Assembly: GCF_042477335.2 (NCBI RefSeq)
Contig: NC_091255.1
Span: 49,578,501 to 49,642,500, forward strand
Reading direction: 5' to 3'
Length of the DNA stretch: 64,000 bases
From: Ovis canadensis
Lineage: Eukaryota; Chordata; Mammalia; Artiodactyla; Bovidae
Shown: positions 1-18,039 of the stretch, one piece after another
Numbering within the stretch: the first letter of the stretch is position 1
How the letters are laid out: each line of letters starts with the position of its first letter
Program-made: the position numbers and the translations under genes
The notes under the pieces: generated by a model
Database searches by the model: none
What the model saw: only the letters and a program-made list of their open reading frames with translations
What the model was told of the DNA's origin: nothing

Positions 1-698
1 GTCAATGTGACATACCACATTAACAAACTGAAGAATGAAAACTATATAATCACTCCAATAGACAGAGAAAAAGGTTTTGAAAAAATTCAACATCCACTTA
101 TTAAAAAACTCTCAACAAAGTGGGTATAGAGGGAACATAACTCAGCAAAAATGGATCATATGTGACAAGCCCGCATTTAACATTGTACTTCATGATGAAC
201 ATTGAGAGTATTTCTTTTAAGATCAGGAATAAGATGAGACCCATTCTCACTACTTTTGGAAGTCTTAGCTACAACAATCAGAGAAGGAAAAGAAGTATAA
301 GGAATCCAAATTGGAAAGGAAGAAGTAAAACTGTCACTGTTTGCAGAGGACATGTTACTATATATGTATAATATCCTGAAGAAGCACCCCCAAACTAATG
401 AGAACTAATGAATGAATTCAGTAAAGTTGGAGATACAAAATTAATATACAGAAATCTGTAGCATTCCTATATACTAACAGCAAACGGTCAGAAAGAGAAA
501 TTTAAAAAATAATCCCATTGAAATTACATCAGCAATAGAACACCTGGGAATAAATTTAATCAGAAGGTGAAAGAACTGTACTCTGAAAACTATAAAACAT
601 TGATGAAAGAACTGAAGACTATGCAAACAAATGGAAATATATACTGTGCTCATGGATTGGAAGACATAAAATTATTAAATTGACATACTACCCCAAAT

Positions 699-1598
699 AA
701 AATCACTGCAGATGGTGAGTGCAGCCATGAAATTAAAAGACACTCCTTGGAAGGAAAGTTATGAACAACCTAGACAGCATATTAAAAAGCAGAGACATTA
801 CTTTGTCAACAAAGGACGGCTGGTCAAGGCTGTGGTTTTTCCAGTGGTCATGTATGGATGTGAGAGTTGGACTATAAAGAAAGCTGAGTGCCGAAGAATT
901 AATGCTTTTGAACTGTGGTGTTGGAGAAGACTCTTGAGAGTCCCTTGGACTGCAAGGAGATCCAACCAGTCCATTCTGAAGGAGATCAGTCCTCTGGGTC
1001 GTCTCAGTGCACCAGCTCCAAGCATCCAGTATTATGCATTGAACCTGGACTGGCGACTCGTTTCATAAATGATATTATACATGTTACAATGCCATTCTTC
1101 CAAACCATCCCACCCTCTCCCTCTCCCACAGAGTCCAAAAGACTGTTCTATACATCTGTGTCTCTTTTGCTGTCTCGCAAACAGGGTTATTGTTACCATC
1201 TTTCTAAATTCCATATATATGCGTTAGTATACTGTATTGGTGTTTTTCTTTCTGGCTTACTTCACTCTGTATTAAAACAAATAAATTCATATAAAAAAAT
1301 AAAGTAGATCAGTCCTGGATGTTCTTTGGAAGGAATGATGTTGAAGTTGAAACTCCAATACTTTGGCCACCTGATGTGAAGAGCTGACTCATTTGAAAAG
1401 ACTCTGATGCTGGGAAAGATTGAGGGCAGCAGGAGAAGGGGATGACAGAGGATAAGATGGTTGGATGGCATCACCAAGTCAATGGGCATGGGTTTGGGTG
1501 GACTCTGGGAGTTGGTGATAGACAGGGAGGCCTGGTGTGCTGCAGTTCATGGGGTTGCAAAGAGTTGGATATGACTGAGTGACTGAACTGAACTGAAC
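699..1598 (+). mobile_element. BovB (RTE) LINE, 3' end, inserted in L1
   Basis: The sequence encodes the characteristic C-terminal end of the BovB reverse transcriptase ORF (motifs MYGCESWT and [14 protein letters not shown] near 850-980) and ends in the BovB tail of GAACT repeats at 1585-1598. It is 5'-truncated and carries stops. An L1-derived insert at 994-1305 splits it. Confidence 0.85.
994..1305 (-). mobile_element. Short L1 3'-region piece, inverted, nested in BovB
   Basis: Positions about 994-1273 match the antisense of the ruminant L1 3' region (end of ORF2 and start of the 3' UTR). They are followed on the plus strand by an A-rich L1-like tail (about 1274-1304). The 11-bp direct repeat AGATCAGTCCT lies on both sides (983-993 and 1306-1316) and fits a target-site duplication. 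An inverted body with a plus-strand A tail is the layout expected from twin priming, with almost all of the sense part missing. Confidence 0.7.
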
Positions 1599-3189
1599 CC
1601 AAGACAAAGTAGAGATGATGCAATTGCTATATAAATACCACATAATTTTTTCACAGAGCTGGGTAAGTAGTCGTAAATTTTGTATGGAACCACAAAAGAC
1701 CCCAAATACTGAATGCAACCTTGAGAAAGAAGAACAAAGCAGTATCACATTCCCTGATTTTAAACCATACTACAAAGCTACAGCAATCAAAACAGTACAG
1801 TATTGGCATAAAAACAGACAGATTGATCATGGGCAAAATAGAGAGCTCAGAAATAAACCCATACAGATATAGTCAATTAATTTATTGCAAAGAATACAAG
1901 AATGAGGAAATAAATTCCTTCAATTAGTGGTGTTTGGATAACTGGATAGAGCTATGTACAAGAATGAAAACAGATCATTTTTCACAGCATATACAAAAAT
2001 CAACTCAAAATGGATTAAAGACTTAAATGTAAGATCCCAAATCATAAAATTTCTAGAAGAAAAATAGGCAGTATTCCCTCTTTGAAATTGGTCTTAACGA
2101 TATTATTTTTGGACATATCTCCTCAGGTAAGGGAAACAAAAGCAAAAACAAGGAAATGAGAACACATCAAACTAAAACCTTTTGTAAACCATCAAAAGTA
2201 AAGTAAACCATCAGCAAAATGTAAAGTCTGCCTAATGAGTTGGAGAAAAAATTAGCAAATGATAAATTTTTTAAGAGGTTAATATTCAAAATATAAAAAT
2301 ACTCGGACAAGTTGTCATTAAAAAACACAATTAAAAATTGGCAGAGAACCTGAATTGACATTGTTCCAAAAAAGACATACAGATGGTCAACAGTCACATG
2401 AAAAAAATATTCAACAAAACTAATCATCAGGGAAATGCAAATCATACTCATATTCAGATACTACCTCGAACTTATCAGAATGCCTATCATCAGAAAGACA
2501 ACAAATGACAAGTTTTGGGGAGGATATGGACAGAAGGGATGTGGACAAATATAAATTGGTGCAGCCACTATGGAAAATAGTAGGGAGGTTCCTAAAAAGC
2601 CTAAAAACAGAATGCCCTGTGATTCGGAAATTTGATTTCTGCATATTTACCTGATGGAAACAAAAAGATAGAGGCACCTACATTTTCAGTGCAGCATTAT
2701 TTACAATAACCAAGATAATGGAAGCAACCTAAGTGTCCACTGATAGATGAATGGATAAAGAAAATGCAATATTACTCTGCCATAAAAAAATGAAATTTGC
2801 CATTTGCAATGACAATTACAACGGATGTAATTCAGAAGACATTATGCTCAGTGAAATGTCTGAGAAAGACAAATACCATATGATCTCACTTTTGTGGTGA
2901 ATATAAAAAACAAACAGAGCAAAATGAAAATAGACTTACAGAATTTAGAGAACAAGTAAACGTCCCTTAGTTTATTTTGAGTATTTTCATTACTTTTTTG
3001 TTATTGTTAAATCAGGAGGATGCTAAATAAAACATCTAGCACAAAATTTTAGGTCTCAAACTTGATTTTTCTTTCAACCTGTATTAACTATTATTATTAT
3101 TACTGCTGTGTGCTTTATTTCTGGGTTTTTAAAAAGGTAGAAATAGAAAATTGAGAAGAACTTCTCTCCAGCTTTCTGTTTTTTTTTTT

Positions 3190-4330
3190 TTTAAACTCTT
3201 CAATTTTGAAACAGTAATAGAGTCACAAGGATTTGCATAGATAGTACAAGAGATCCCATATAGCCTGATTTTCTGCAATGGTTATATGTTATTCATATGT
3301 AGCACAGTTGCAAAATCAGGAAGCTGACATGTTGATATAATGTTTGTGCTTCACTCTATATAATTTTTTTCACACATGTAGTTTCAGGTAACTACCACTG
3401 CAGTTAAGATGTGCAACAATTCAACCAACACAAAGATCTCCTTCATGCTACATCTATTAGTTCTCCATCTCTATATTATTTCAAGAATGTCATGTAAATA
3501 GAATCATACAGTATCTGACCCTTCAAGACTACCTTTTTCTCACTCAGCATAATGACCTTAAGATTTTGAGAACATTTTGGTTGTTTGTAGTTGTTAGCTG
3601 TTATCAATAAAGCTTCTATGAACAATTACATAATTTGTTTTGTTTTCAATCCCTTTACTTACAATTTACCTATACCATTGTATTTGAAGTGATCTTCTTG
3701 CTGAAAGCATAGAATTGTGTCATGCTTGTTCTAATCCATTCTGCCAATCTCTGTCCTTTAATTGATGTATTTAGACCTTTTCTATTTATTGTAATTATTG
3801 ATATGGTAAGGCTTAAGGTCACACTTCATTTTTTGTTTTCTGTTTGTTCTCTCTGGCTTTTTCATTTTTCTTTTTCCTGCCTTCCTTGGACACATTCTAG
3901 AATTCCACTTCGATTTATCTATAATGTTTTTAAGTGTATTTCTTTGTATAGCTTTTAAAGTAATTGCTCTAGGTATTGCATTTATATAATGCATATCATA
4001 GTCTATTGGACTTGATATTTTGTCAGTTCAAGTGAAATTTAGAAACCTTACCTCCCTTTACTTCCCTTTATTCTCCTCTTCTTGGAGCATTTTTTTTTTT
4101 CTGTCTGTACCAGCTGGTGTTACTGGGTTCTTGGTTTCTCCAGCTCACAATTCCAGGGTATGTGAAGCAAAACAAAACCGCAAGTAATTCACCACTCTGT
4201 TGTTCCCTGAATAGCAGGAATCTAGATGGTTTGGCTTCTTCCAACTTTCCAGAGTCTGCTTTTGTTTTATATATGACTTCCAGGGTTTCTAGCAATACTT
4301 AGGAAGAGAAATGGGGAAATACATATCTAC
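3190..4330 (-). mobile_element. Probable old L1 in antisense orientation
   Basis: T-rich, AT-rich sequence with stretches that resemble the antisense of old mammalian L1 ORF2 and 3' UTR (for example about 3440-3640, with the 'catgtaaatagaatcatac' type phrase). No coding potential survives. The family assignment is by general resemblance only. Positions 2990-3190 show nothing I can name. Confidence 0.4.
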
Positions 4331-4401
4331 TTTATCTTTCTGGAAGTTCTCTACTTTGCCATTTAAAAGTGTGAAAATATTCATTTTTATACTGAACCGC
4401 T

Positions 4402-5257
4402 GGGCTGGGAGAAGCGCAAGCTGGAATCAAGATTGCTGGGAGAAATATCAATAACCTCAGATATGCAGATGACACCACCCTTATGGCAGAAAGTGAAGAG
4501 GAGCTAAAAAGCCTCTTGATGAAAGTAAAAGAAGAGAGTGAAAAAGTTGGCTTAAAGCTCAACATTCAGAAAACTAAGATCATAGCATCTGGTCCCATCA
4601 CTTCATGGGAATAGATGGGGAAACAGTGTCAGACTTTATTTTTGGGGGCTCCAAAATCACTGCGGATGATGATTGCAGCCATGAAATTAAAAGACGCTTA
4701 CTCCTTGGAAGAAAAGTTATGACCAACCTAGATAGCATATTTCAAAAGCAGAGACACTGCCAACAAAGGTCCGTCTAGTCAAGGCTATGGTTTTTCCAGT
4801 AGTCATGTATGGATGTGAGAGCTGGACTGTGAAGAAAGCTGAGCACTGAAGAATTGATGCTTTTGAACTGTGGTGTTGGAGAAGACTCTTGAGAGTCCCT
4901 TGGACTGCAAGGAGGTCCAACCAGTCCATTCTAAAGGAGATCAAACCAGTCCATTCTAAAAGAGATCAGTCCTGGATGTTCTTTGGAAGGACTGATGCTA
5001 AAGCTTAAACTCCAGTATTTTGGCCAACTCATGTGAAGAGTTGACTCATTGGAAAAGACTGATGCTGGGAGGGATTGGGGGCAGGAGGAAAAGGGGACAA
5101 CAGAGGATGAGATGGCTGGATGGCATCACTGACTTGATGGACATGAGTTTGAGTGAACTCTGGGAGTTGGTGATGGACAGGGAGGCTTGGCGTGCTGCGA
5201 TCCATGGAGTCACAAAAGTCATACACAACTGAGCGACTGAACTGAACTGAACTGAAC
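4402..5257 (+). mobile_element. BovB (RTE) LINE, 5'-truncated
   Basis: The plus strand reads through the BovB reverse transcriptase C-terminal half. It begins at the segment for 'NLRYADDTTLMAESEEELKS' near 4450, passes MYGCESWT near 4806, and ends in the GAACT tail at 5235-5257. The frame is broken in several places. An internal 24-bp repeat ('gatcaaaccagtccattctaaa' region, 4913-4966) looks like a small later tandem duplication. Confidence 0.88.
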
Positions 5258-5786
5258 ATGTCCGATAACAGACCAATGTACCCTAAGGTATTTTATGAAA
5301 CCACAAAATAATGATCATGAAACAATCTTATATTTTTATTAGGAAGGAAAATGCTTAGATAACATAGTGAAAAAATAGGTTAAAACTAAATGCATACGCA
5401 ACTATGATTACTACCATTATAAGAAAGAAAACTGGAAGTTCCCAAAATACCAACAATGGATATTTGGGGTATGGAATTATGAGTGATTTTTCCCTTTCCT
5501 GTGCCAAATTGAAAAAAAAAGGGAATCTAGTACTTTTATAATTAATATCCTCAAGTGTTTCTTCTCAGAATGATATATACACACCTATCTTCCATGATAT
5601 ATGACATTTTACATGAATTAGCTAATCTATTTGTATTCAAGGAGTTAAAAAATATTTTCCTTCTGGGTTTAGGCAAAATCAAACTACTGGCATTGTTTTA
5701 GACAATTATCTTGGCATCAAATGGTTATTATATTAACAGTAATGAGCTACAAGTCTGTATTTACCATTCTAAAGGAATGAAAACAT
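5258..5786. other. AT-rich spacer between BovB and the KRT40 poly(A) signal
   Basis: No ORF of note, no repeat that I can name and no KAP or keratin sequence. KRT39, the neighbour of KRT40 in other mammals, is not visible here or further left in the window. Confidence 0.5.
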
Positions 5787-5792
5787 TTTATT
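5787..5792 (-). promoter_or_regulatory. KRT40 poly(A) signal AATAAA
   Basis: The plus strand reads TTTATT, giving AATAAA on the minus strand, about 230 bp past the KRT40 stop codon at 6021-6023. It is the first canonical signal downstream of the stop that I noticed, and it predicts cleavage near 5765-5775. Confidence 0.6.
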
Positions 5793-6020
5793 GGAGAGCA
5801 GCAAGAAAGCTTTACAGACTCCTAGAATATCACAAATAAGCAAGCAAGAGAGGAAATGACAAAACAGAGATCCTTCATGCATGCTTAGAGGACAATTTTA
5901 GAATACAAAAGCGTTCTTAACTTGAATTTCAAGTTTGGATGTCCCTGATCGAAGCACCGTCTCCTCTCAAGGATTCTGCTGGCTTCCCTTCCTCCATCTG
6001 CTGTGTTGGGTGTTTAACCT

Positions 6021-12672
<6,652 letters not shown>

Positions 12673-12750
12673 TCTATCAGAAGTGAAGGGCAAAGACTAG
12701 TTGCAAAACTCCAATTGCCCGCCTCCAAAACTCTCATTCCCTCCCGAGAC

Positions 12751-12761
12751 TTTTATATATA
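12751..12761 (-). promoter_or_regulatory. KRT40 TATA box
   Basis: The minus strand reads TATATATAAAA, starting 89 bp upstream of the KRT40 ATG. It would place transcription start near 12725 and give a 5' UTR of roughly 55 bases. No antisense or alternative start is evident nearby. Confidence 0.7.
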
Positions 12762-12779
12762 CCCCACTTCAAATGGGTA

Positions 12780-14240
12780 TTTACAGACTACACAGGATGT
12801 TTTCCGGTGCATTTTTCATATGAACATTCATTAGTGTTGTTTATTTGCTGAAGAAGAGTTTTATGCTTCGTAAAAGAGCCATAACTTCAGGTTTCTAAAT
12901 AAGGACACCATCTCCATGTGCCAATAGGATAAAGCACTTGTTTCAGAAAATCTTCACAGGAAGCATTGTCCTTTTGACAGAATAAGGAAAGAAAGAGAAA
13001 ATTTGGGCAATCAGTAATTATAGATACAACTGATTACACATAAAGGAAATCATATCCCTACAGATTTTGATCCTGTGCATTGAAAACTGCTCGTCTTCTT
13101 TTGAAATTAATGTTACAACTCATTTAAATGCTATTTATTTGTTTGTGCCCCCACCATAAAAGTGTTCTGTGTGATTAGCCATCTTCAATGCTTTTTGTGG
13201 TCTTGCTGTGCTCACATGGTGGAGGACTGAGTGTATACTGAATTTGAAGTGTGTGTGTGAGAACCATACATGCCCATGTGCAAACTGAAAAGTCACTTTA
13301 CATAACTGATGGGCATCACTTTTTCCCTACATGCCAAAATATAAATTGGTTATCAAAACGTGGAGTTGTAATCTTTGATTTCCTGAAACTTGCCTTCTCT
13401 ACTTTTCCTATGCTTCACTTTTATATCAGAGATACTGATTTTTCATCTGTATCTCTAATAAGAATGAAATATAAATTCTGTTATAATTTTTAGTCTCAGG
13501 AAGCTAAACCTTCGTTAACTACACTTCAGTATAGAAGGAAGAAAGTTACAAAAGGCATTTCTTCTGGGACATGGAAGCTGTTTTCTCAGATTTACTAATT
13601 TATTTAATTTTGAAGGCCTCAATTTCATGAAAATTAAATATGCTGGAACTTGGGAATAAAAGTCTTTTGTACGAGTTCCAGCAATTCCATTGGATGAACT
13701 CCCTGGGGCAGTACTGAATGGATAGGGATCTGAGATGTAAGTTTTCTGGGTTCTTTCTTAAGTTTTATCTCCAATTTTCAGTTTTCTTGCCTTTGATTGT
13801 GGTATTTATTTCATTTTGAAAAGTGTACAGAGAAAATTGTCTGCAGAATGTTAAAGATCTTTATGGGGTGGGTAGCCCATTACTCCGACAAAGTTAAAAT
13901 TTTCATGATCCAGAATAAACAATTATTTTTTAACTCTGAGTACTTCTTCCTTAAATAGCTGATAATGGAAAAACAACCAACCAACCAAAACCAAACCTGG
14001 AGACTTAAGACAGAGGATTAAAATAGTCTCTTAGAATTTATTATTCATTGAGCAAAGTTGGTTTTGATTTTAGTAATTCTCCTTATATTTCAACACTATG
14101 CTAAGAGTTCTTAACTGTATAGAAATTAAACATCCTTTTACTCTTTGATACCCTCTTTTTAATGTGGGTTTTCCCCTCATTAAAAAAATATATTCTATTG
14201 ATCTTTGTTAATTCAGCAGTTTGACTATGATATATCTAAA
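12780..14240. other. KRT40 upstream spacer
   Basis: AT-rich single-copy-looking sequence between the KRT40 promoter and a GT microsatellite. No ORF or repeat that I can support. It could hold KRT40 enhancers, but nothing in the sequence shows it. Confidence 0.4.
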
Positions 14241-14242
14241 TG

Positions 14243-14244
<2 letters not shown>

Positions 14245-14278
<34 letters not shown>
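14245..14278. repeat. (GT)17 microsatellite
   Basis: An uninterrupted 34-bp GT run, likely length-polymorphic. Confidence 0.95.
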
Positions 14279-14280
<2 letters not shown>

Positions 14281-14499
14281 AGGTTGTATTTATCCTGTTT
14301 GAGATTCTTGAATTTGTGATTTACTGAAATATATCACTAAATTTGGAAAATTTTCAGCTTCCCCTCCCCCAATTTTTCCTGCCCCATTTTCACTTGCTTA
14401 TCATTCTGGAACTCGGATTTCATGCATATTGGACTACTTGACACTGGCCCAGAAGATTTAGTTGGCATTTTCTATTCTGGTATTAATGTTGACTTTTTA

Positions 14500-15230
14500 A
14501 AATTACAATCTTAGTTCTAGAATTTTCATTTGCTTTATTATTAATTTATCAAATAGAATTAAAAATTTTTACTTTTTCTGGTGAGATTCCTCATCTTGTC
14601 CATTCTTTTCCCTTTTGTTCATCCTTCCCTTTAAATCCATGAAAATATTGATAATATCTGCTTTAAGATATTGTTTGCTAATTCTAACATCTACATATCT
14701 ATGGATCTATTTCTATTGGCAGCTTTTTCTCTTATTTATAGGTGAAATTTTCTTGCTTCTTCACATGTCTGGAAATTTTAAATTATATGCTATCCATTTT
14801 AGATAACACATTTTAGGAAATTTCAATTATGTTGCAGAGTTTTGAGTGTCGGGCTTTGTTCTGACAAGACGTCAAACCTCTGGAAGATCCCCTTGCTCCT
14901 CTCAGGTTAGGTTTTAGGTTTTTCCAGGGCAGGTATGATTCATGTGTTCTCTTCCCAAGGTTGTGATCCTTATTCTTTTGGTGTGTTCTTCTGGAATACC
15001 AGTAGAATCCCCAAGGTACACAAAGAGCTTTGGCCCCTCTGGATAGTCCATTAGTACTGAATGACTTCTGGTATTTCCAGTCAGCTCTTTATCCCTCAAA
15101 AGCCCTTCTGTGCCAAGCTCATAGAATTTCATTCCGTGCGTGTGAAAAACAGCCTTCTGTTGACTGCCATCTTTCACACAGCCTTCCTCACCTTCCCTGA
15201 TGTATCTACTTCCTTCTAGAACACAATCAC
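14500..15230 (-). repeat. Probable old L1 3' UTR-type repeat, antisense
   Basis: Stretches such as 'cttgcttcttcacatgtctggaaattttaaatt' and 'gagttttgagtgtcgggctttgt' recall the antisense 3' UTR of old L1M copies. Low certainty, no coding sequence. Confidence 0.3.
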
Positions 15231-15256
15231 AAATTCCAGTTGCCTAAACTTCATTT

Positions 15257-15470
15257 GCTTCCCTGGTGGCTTAGACGATAAAGAATCCACCTGCAGTGCA
15301 GGAGGCCTGGGTTCGATCCCTGAGTTGGGAAGATCCCCTGGAGGAGGGCATGACAACCCTCTCCAGTACCCTTGCCTGGAGAATCCCCATGGACAGAGGA
15401 GCCTGGTAGGAAGTCCGTGGGGTCACAAAGAGCCGGACACGACTGAGCGACTAAGCACAGCAGAGCACAG
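15257..15470 (+). repeat. Bov-tA SINE
   Basis: tRNA-Glu-derived head ('gcttccctggtggcttagac', 'gggttcgatccctgagttgggaagatcccctggag') followed by a Bov-A unit ending 'gacacgactgagcgactaagcac'. Confidence 0.92.
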
Positions 15471-15712
15471 ACTCCATTTAGATATGCCACTTGTGTTTTG
15501 ACATTTCTAGAGCTGTCCTTTTTAAACTGGTGACCTTACGCTACTGCCTAGTATCTCTCGACATCTTTTCCATACTCTTTTGATCTCCACCTTCAGTCAA
15601 CTTGTATTTGACTATGTCTTTTTTCCTTTTTATCACTTAAATCTTAATTTCTTAATTGTTCTCAATTTTTCCATACCACAGCACTTCTCTAATGCACATT
15701 TTGGACTCACAT

Positions 15713-16105
15713 TTTTTAAAGTGAAGTATAGTTAATTTACAAAGTTGTGTTAATTTCAAGTTTATAGCAGTTATACATACATATATGTGTGTGGGCTAAG
15801 TTGCTTCAGTTGTGTTCCTCTCTTTGTGACCCAAGGGACTGTAGCCTGTCAGGCTCCGCTGTCCATGAGATTCTCCAGGCAAGAACACTGGAGTAGATTG
15901 CCATGCCCTTCTCCAGGGGATCTTTCTGACCCAGGAATTGAACCTGTGTCTCTTATGTCTCCTGCATTAGCAGGCAAGTTCTTCACCACTAGCACCACCT
16001 GGGAAGCCCCTGCATAGAAATACATTCTTTTTCAAATTCTTTTCCGTTATAGTTTATTCAATATTTTGAGTATCGATTCCTGTGCTATACAGTATAATTC
16101 ATATA
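15713..16105 (-). mobile_element. L1 fragment split by an antisense Bov-tA SINE
   Basis: L1 sequence at 15713-15786 ('gaagtatagttaatttacaaagttgtgtta') continues at about 16020-16105 ('ttccgttatagtttattcaatattttgag'). The Bov-tA at 15788-16010 lies between, in antisense, from 'gggctaagttgcttcagttgtg' to 'cacctgggaagcccc'. Confidence 0.8.
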
Positions 16106-16120
16106 TTTTTATTAAAATAA

Positions 16121-16391
16121 AATGCTGCTAAGTCGCTTCAGTCGTGTCTGACTCTGTGCGACCCCATAGATGGCAGCCCACCAGGCTTCCCAGTCCCTGG
16201 GATTCTTCAGGCAAGAACACTGGAGTGGGTTGCCATTTCCTTCTCCAATGCATGAGAGTGAAAAGTGGAAATGAAGTCGCCCAGTCGTGTCCGATTCCTA
16301 GCGACCCCATGGACTGCAGCCCACTAGGCTCCTCTGTCCATGGGATTTTCCAGGCAAGAGTACTGGAGTGGGGTGCCATTGCCTTCTCTGA
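16121..16391 (-). repeat. Bov-A2 SINE
   Basis: Dimeric Bov-A in antisense: two copies of the unit containing 'cagtcgtgtc..gactc..gcgacccca' and 'ccaggcaaga.cactggagtggg.tgccatt', joined by 'ccttctccaatgcatgagagtgaaaagtg'. Confidence 0.93.
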
Positions 16392-16918
16392 AATAGAATG
16401 CTAGAGTTCAATAAATAATTGTTAATTGTATGAAGGAGTGAGTGGATATTGTGTGTATATCTGCCTTAATTTCCAGACCATCAGTTCATTTTTAGCAGGG
16501 ATGGTAAAACACAAGGTACGTAATAGGTACTTAATATGTTTATTGAATGAATAATATTGCTATATATTTTTTGCACAAATAGATCTAATCTAGATTAGTT
16601 GATCTATTAGGTCATATTTGGTCTTTGGATCATATTTGGTGTTTCCCAATCTACCTTAAACCATTTTAGAGGAAGGACAAGTCGGGGAAATTATGCTGAT
16701 ATCCTGGACCATTTTATATGCAACACCATTTAGTTTTCTTAAAACAACAAGAACAACAAAAGCAAGAAGTATTTGTCTGTACTGCCACTCTTTTCAGCTT
16801 TGCAGATGTTCTCAGTTTGTTAAAATGCTGACCTTTGGAGTTCAGAAAGACATTCGATGTGTTAACAAAAATAAATGGAAATACCTATAGACATTTATGT
16901 TATGCCAGAGATGTAAAC
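16392..16918. other. Spacer before the first KRTAP3 gene
   Basis: AT-rich sequence with no gene or repeat I can name. Confidence 0.4.
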
Positions 16919-16924
16919 TTTATT
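16919..16924 (-). promoter_or_regulatory. Poly(A) signal of the first KRTAP3 gene
   Basis: AATAAA on the minus strand (CTAATAAAGT), 335 bp past the stop codon. The second copy of this gene has AATAAA at almost the same distance. Confidence 0.65.
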
Positions 16925-17258
16925 AGAATAATCATGAAGACCTCAATTTCCAGAAAGATGCCATTCAAGACTGGAAACAGAATTCCCAAAGCACCAAAGA
17001 AAGATACAATTTAACACGAAGGAACTGAACAACGCTGGGAAACCTGTAGGCATCTACCTACTCCAGCTGTCCTTGTTCACTGATGTCTACTACACGGCCA
17101 TCGAAAGTCTCTTGGTTTGTTTTTTTGTGAGGGTTGTCTGTGATAATGCCTTGTTCCAACTTTGAAAGCGGAGACATAATTAGTTGCAGGTACTGAGACA
17201 GGTGAGCACTAAAGCTTCTGGGTTGACTCTGTCAGGCACTGGGTGAGGCAGCCGTCGG

Positions 17259-17555
17259 TCAGCAGCAACTTGGGATGCAGGGCTCACAGCTGGGCTGAGT
17301 GTAGGTTGTGAGGTTGATGCTTTCCAGGCCTGGGGTGGGCTGGGAAGAGTTGAGCAGGAAGCAGGTGGGCACACAGGGCTGAGGAATGTGGCAAGGTGGG
17401 GGGCGGTTGTCACAGCAGGTTGGCTCCAGGAACCAGACTGTGTGTGGGCAGGTGCTGGGCAGGCAGACTCCACATCTGCAGAATTTGTCAGAGGAGCAGA
17501 TGGTGGTGGCGGGGCTGGTGGGGACGCTGCAGCAGAGGCGGGCACAGCAAGCCAT
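17259..17555 (-). CDS. KRTAP3-3: Keratin-associated protein 3 (high-sulfur), KRTAP3-3-like
   Basis: A single-exon gene for 98 residues, the normal KRTAP3 length, with 18 Cys. The N-terminus [20 protein letters not shown], the core [20 protein letters not shown] and the [19 protein letters not shown] segment mark it as KRTAP3. It matches human KRTAP3-2/3-3 and, as I recall, sheep wool high-sulfur protein IIIA3. The product is a matrix protein of the hair or wool cortex that is cross-linked by disulfides to keratin filaments. The start is ATG in a strong context (AACACCATGG) shared with other KAP genes here. It lies 4.6 kb upstream of KRT40, same strand. The 3-3 label is by position (next to KRT40) and is not certain. 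It is 97-98% identical in coding DNA to the gene at 24113-24409. Confidence 0.95.
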   Translation of the reverse strand: MACCARLCCSVPTSPATTICSSDKFCRCGVCLPSTCPHTVWFLEPTCCDNRPPPCHIPQPCVPTCFLLNSSQPTPGLESINLTTYTQPSCEPCIPSCC

Positions 17556-17641
17556 GGTGTTGGGAAGCTGTGTTTTTTATTGATTTGGTTTAAAGAAGAC
17601 GAGTCTCCTGGGGTGAGAATGTCTCTTTCTGCTCTGAGGCT

Positions 17642-17649
17642 CTTATATA
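17642..17649 (-). promoter_or_regulatory. TATA box of the first KRTAP3 gene
   Basis: TATATAAG on the minus strand, about 90 bp upstream of the ATG. A CCAAT-like element in relaxed form (CCGGTTGGACC on the minus strand) lies about 20 bp further upstream. Confidence 0.75.
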
Positions 17650-17686
17650 CCCTCTCAAGTGGGTGTTGGTCCAACCGGAAGGCTTC

Positions 17687-17703
17687 TTTCCTGTTGTTGT
17701 TTA
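17687..17703 (-). promoter_or_regulatory. Upstream motif shared with the divergent KRTAP3 gene
   Basis: The plus strand reads TTCCTGTTGTTGTTT about 40 bp upstream of the TATA box. The same 15 bases occur at 27956-27970, at nearly the same distance from the TATA box of the gene at 27527-27841. This suggests a conserved promoter element. The factor is unknown to me. Confidence 0.5.
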
Positions 17704-18039
17704 TGTTAGTGTACCCATTATCCTTTGACTGGTTTGACATTTAGATGCTTGTAAAGAGTCTTTATTTTCCTAATTAACCTTTGTTTGAGTTCACTGCTAA
17801 ATCTGAACAAATTACTCTTGCTATTTGTCACTGGAACACAAGCTTTATGAGGTATCGTCAGTGGCTTCTGCTATTATAATTCCAGCATCAGCCCTGATGG
17901 GGAATATGCGTGACAGTACAGCTGTAGGGTGTAGGTATTTTCCCTCGTACTGGTCAGTTTTTATTTTCTTTACCTTTATCTGTTATCAATTGGTTTGATG
18001 AACTATTTTTCTTTTAAAGATAACTTATTTTTAGTAACT

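Larger units (their letters stand above)
1..2990 (+). mobile_element. L1 LINE, ORF2 and 3' part, interrupted by a BovB
   Basis: The sequence reads as decayed L1 ORF2 on the plus strand. It starts in the reverse transcriptase region near 60-360 and continues through the C-terminal ORF2 part from about 1600 to 2930, including the region matching the usual 'MEYY..IK' end near 2770. Many stops and frameshifts are present, so it is dead. Positions about 699-1598 are a BovB insertion, and L1 sequence resumes at about 1599. Confidence 0.85.

Noticed and set aside
12673-12693. Upstream extension of KRT40 to MPFTSDR
   Set aside because: The codon at 12691-12693 is TTG on the minus strand, not ATG. 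The ATG at 12672 aligns with the human start.
15257-15330. tRNA-Glu-like sequence as a tRNA gene (here and in the other Bov-tA copies)
   Set aside because: It is the tRNA-derived head of a Bov-tA SINE, with degenerate stems and a Bov-A body attached.
17388-17744. Plus-strand ORF of 118 codons opposite the first KRTAP3 gene (similar ones lie opposite every KAP gene, for example 24242-24574, 27602-27892, 36188-36532 and 61297-61716)
   Set aside because: They mirror the biased codon use of Cys-rich genes on the minus strand and have no family match. The KAP reading on the minus strand explains the sequence fully.
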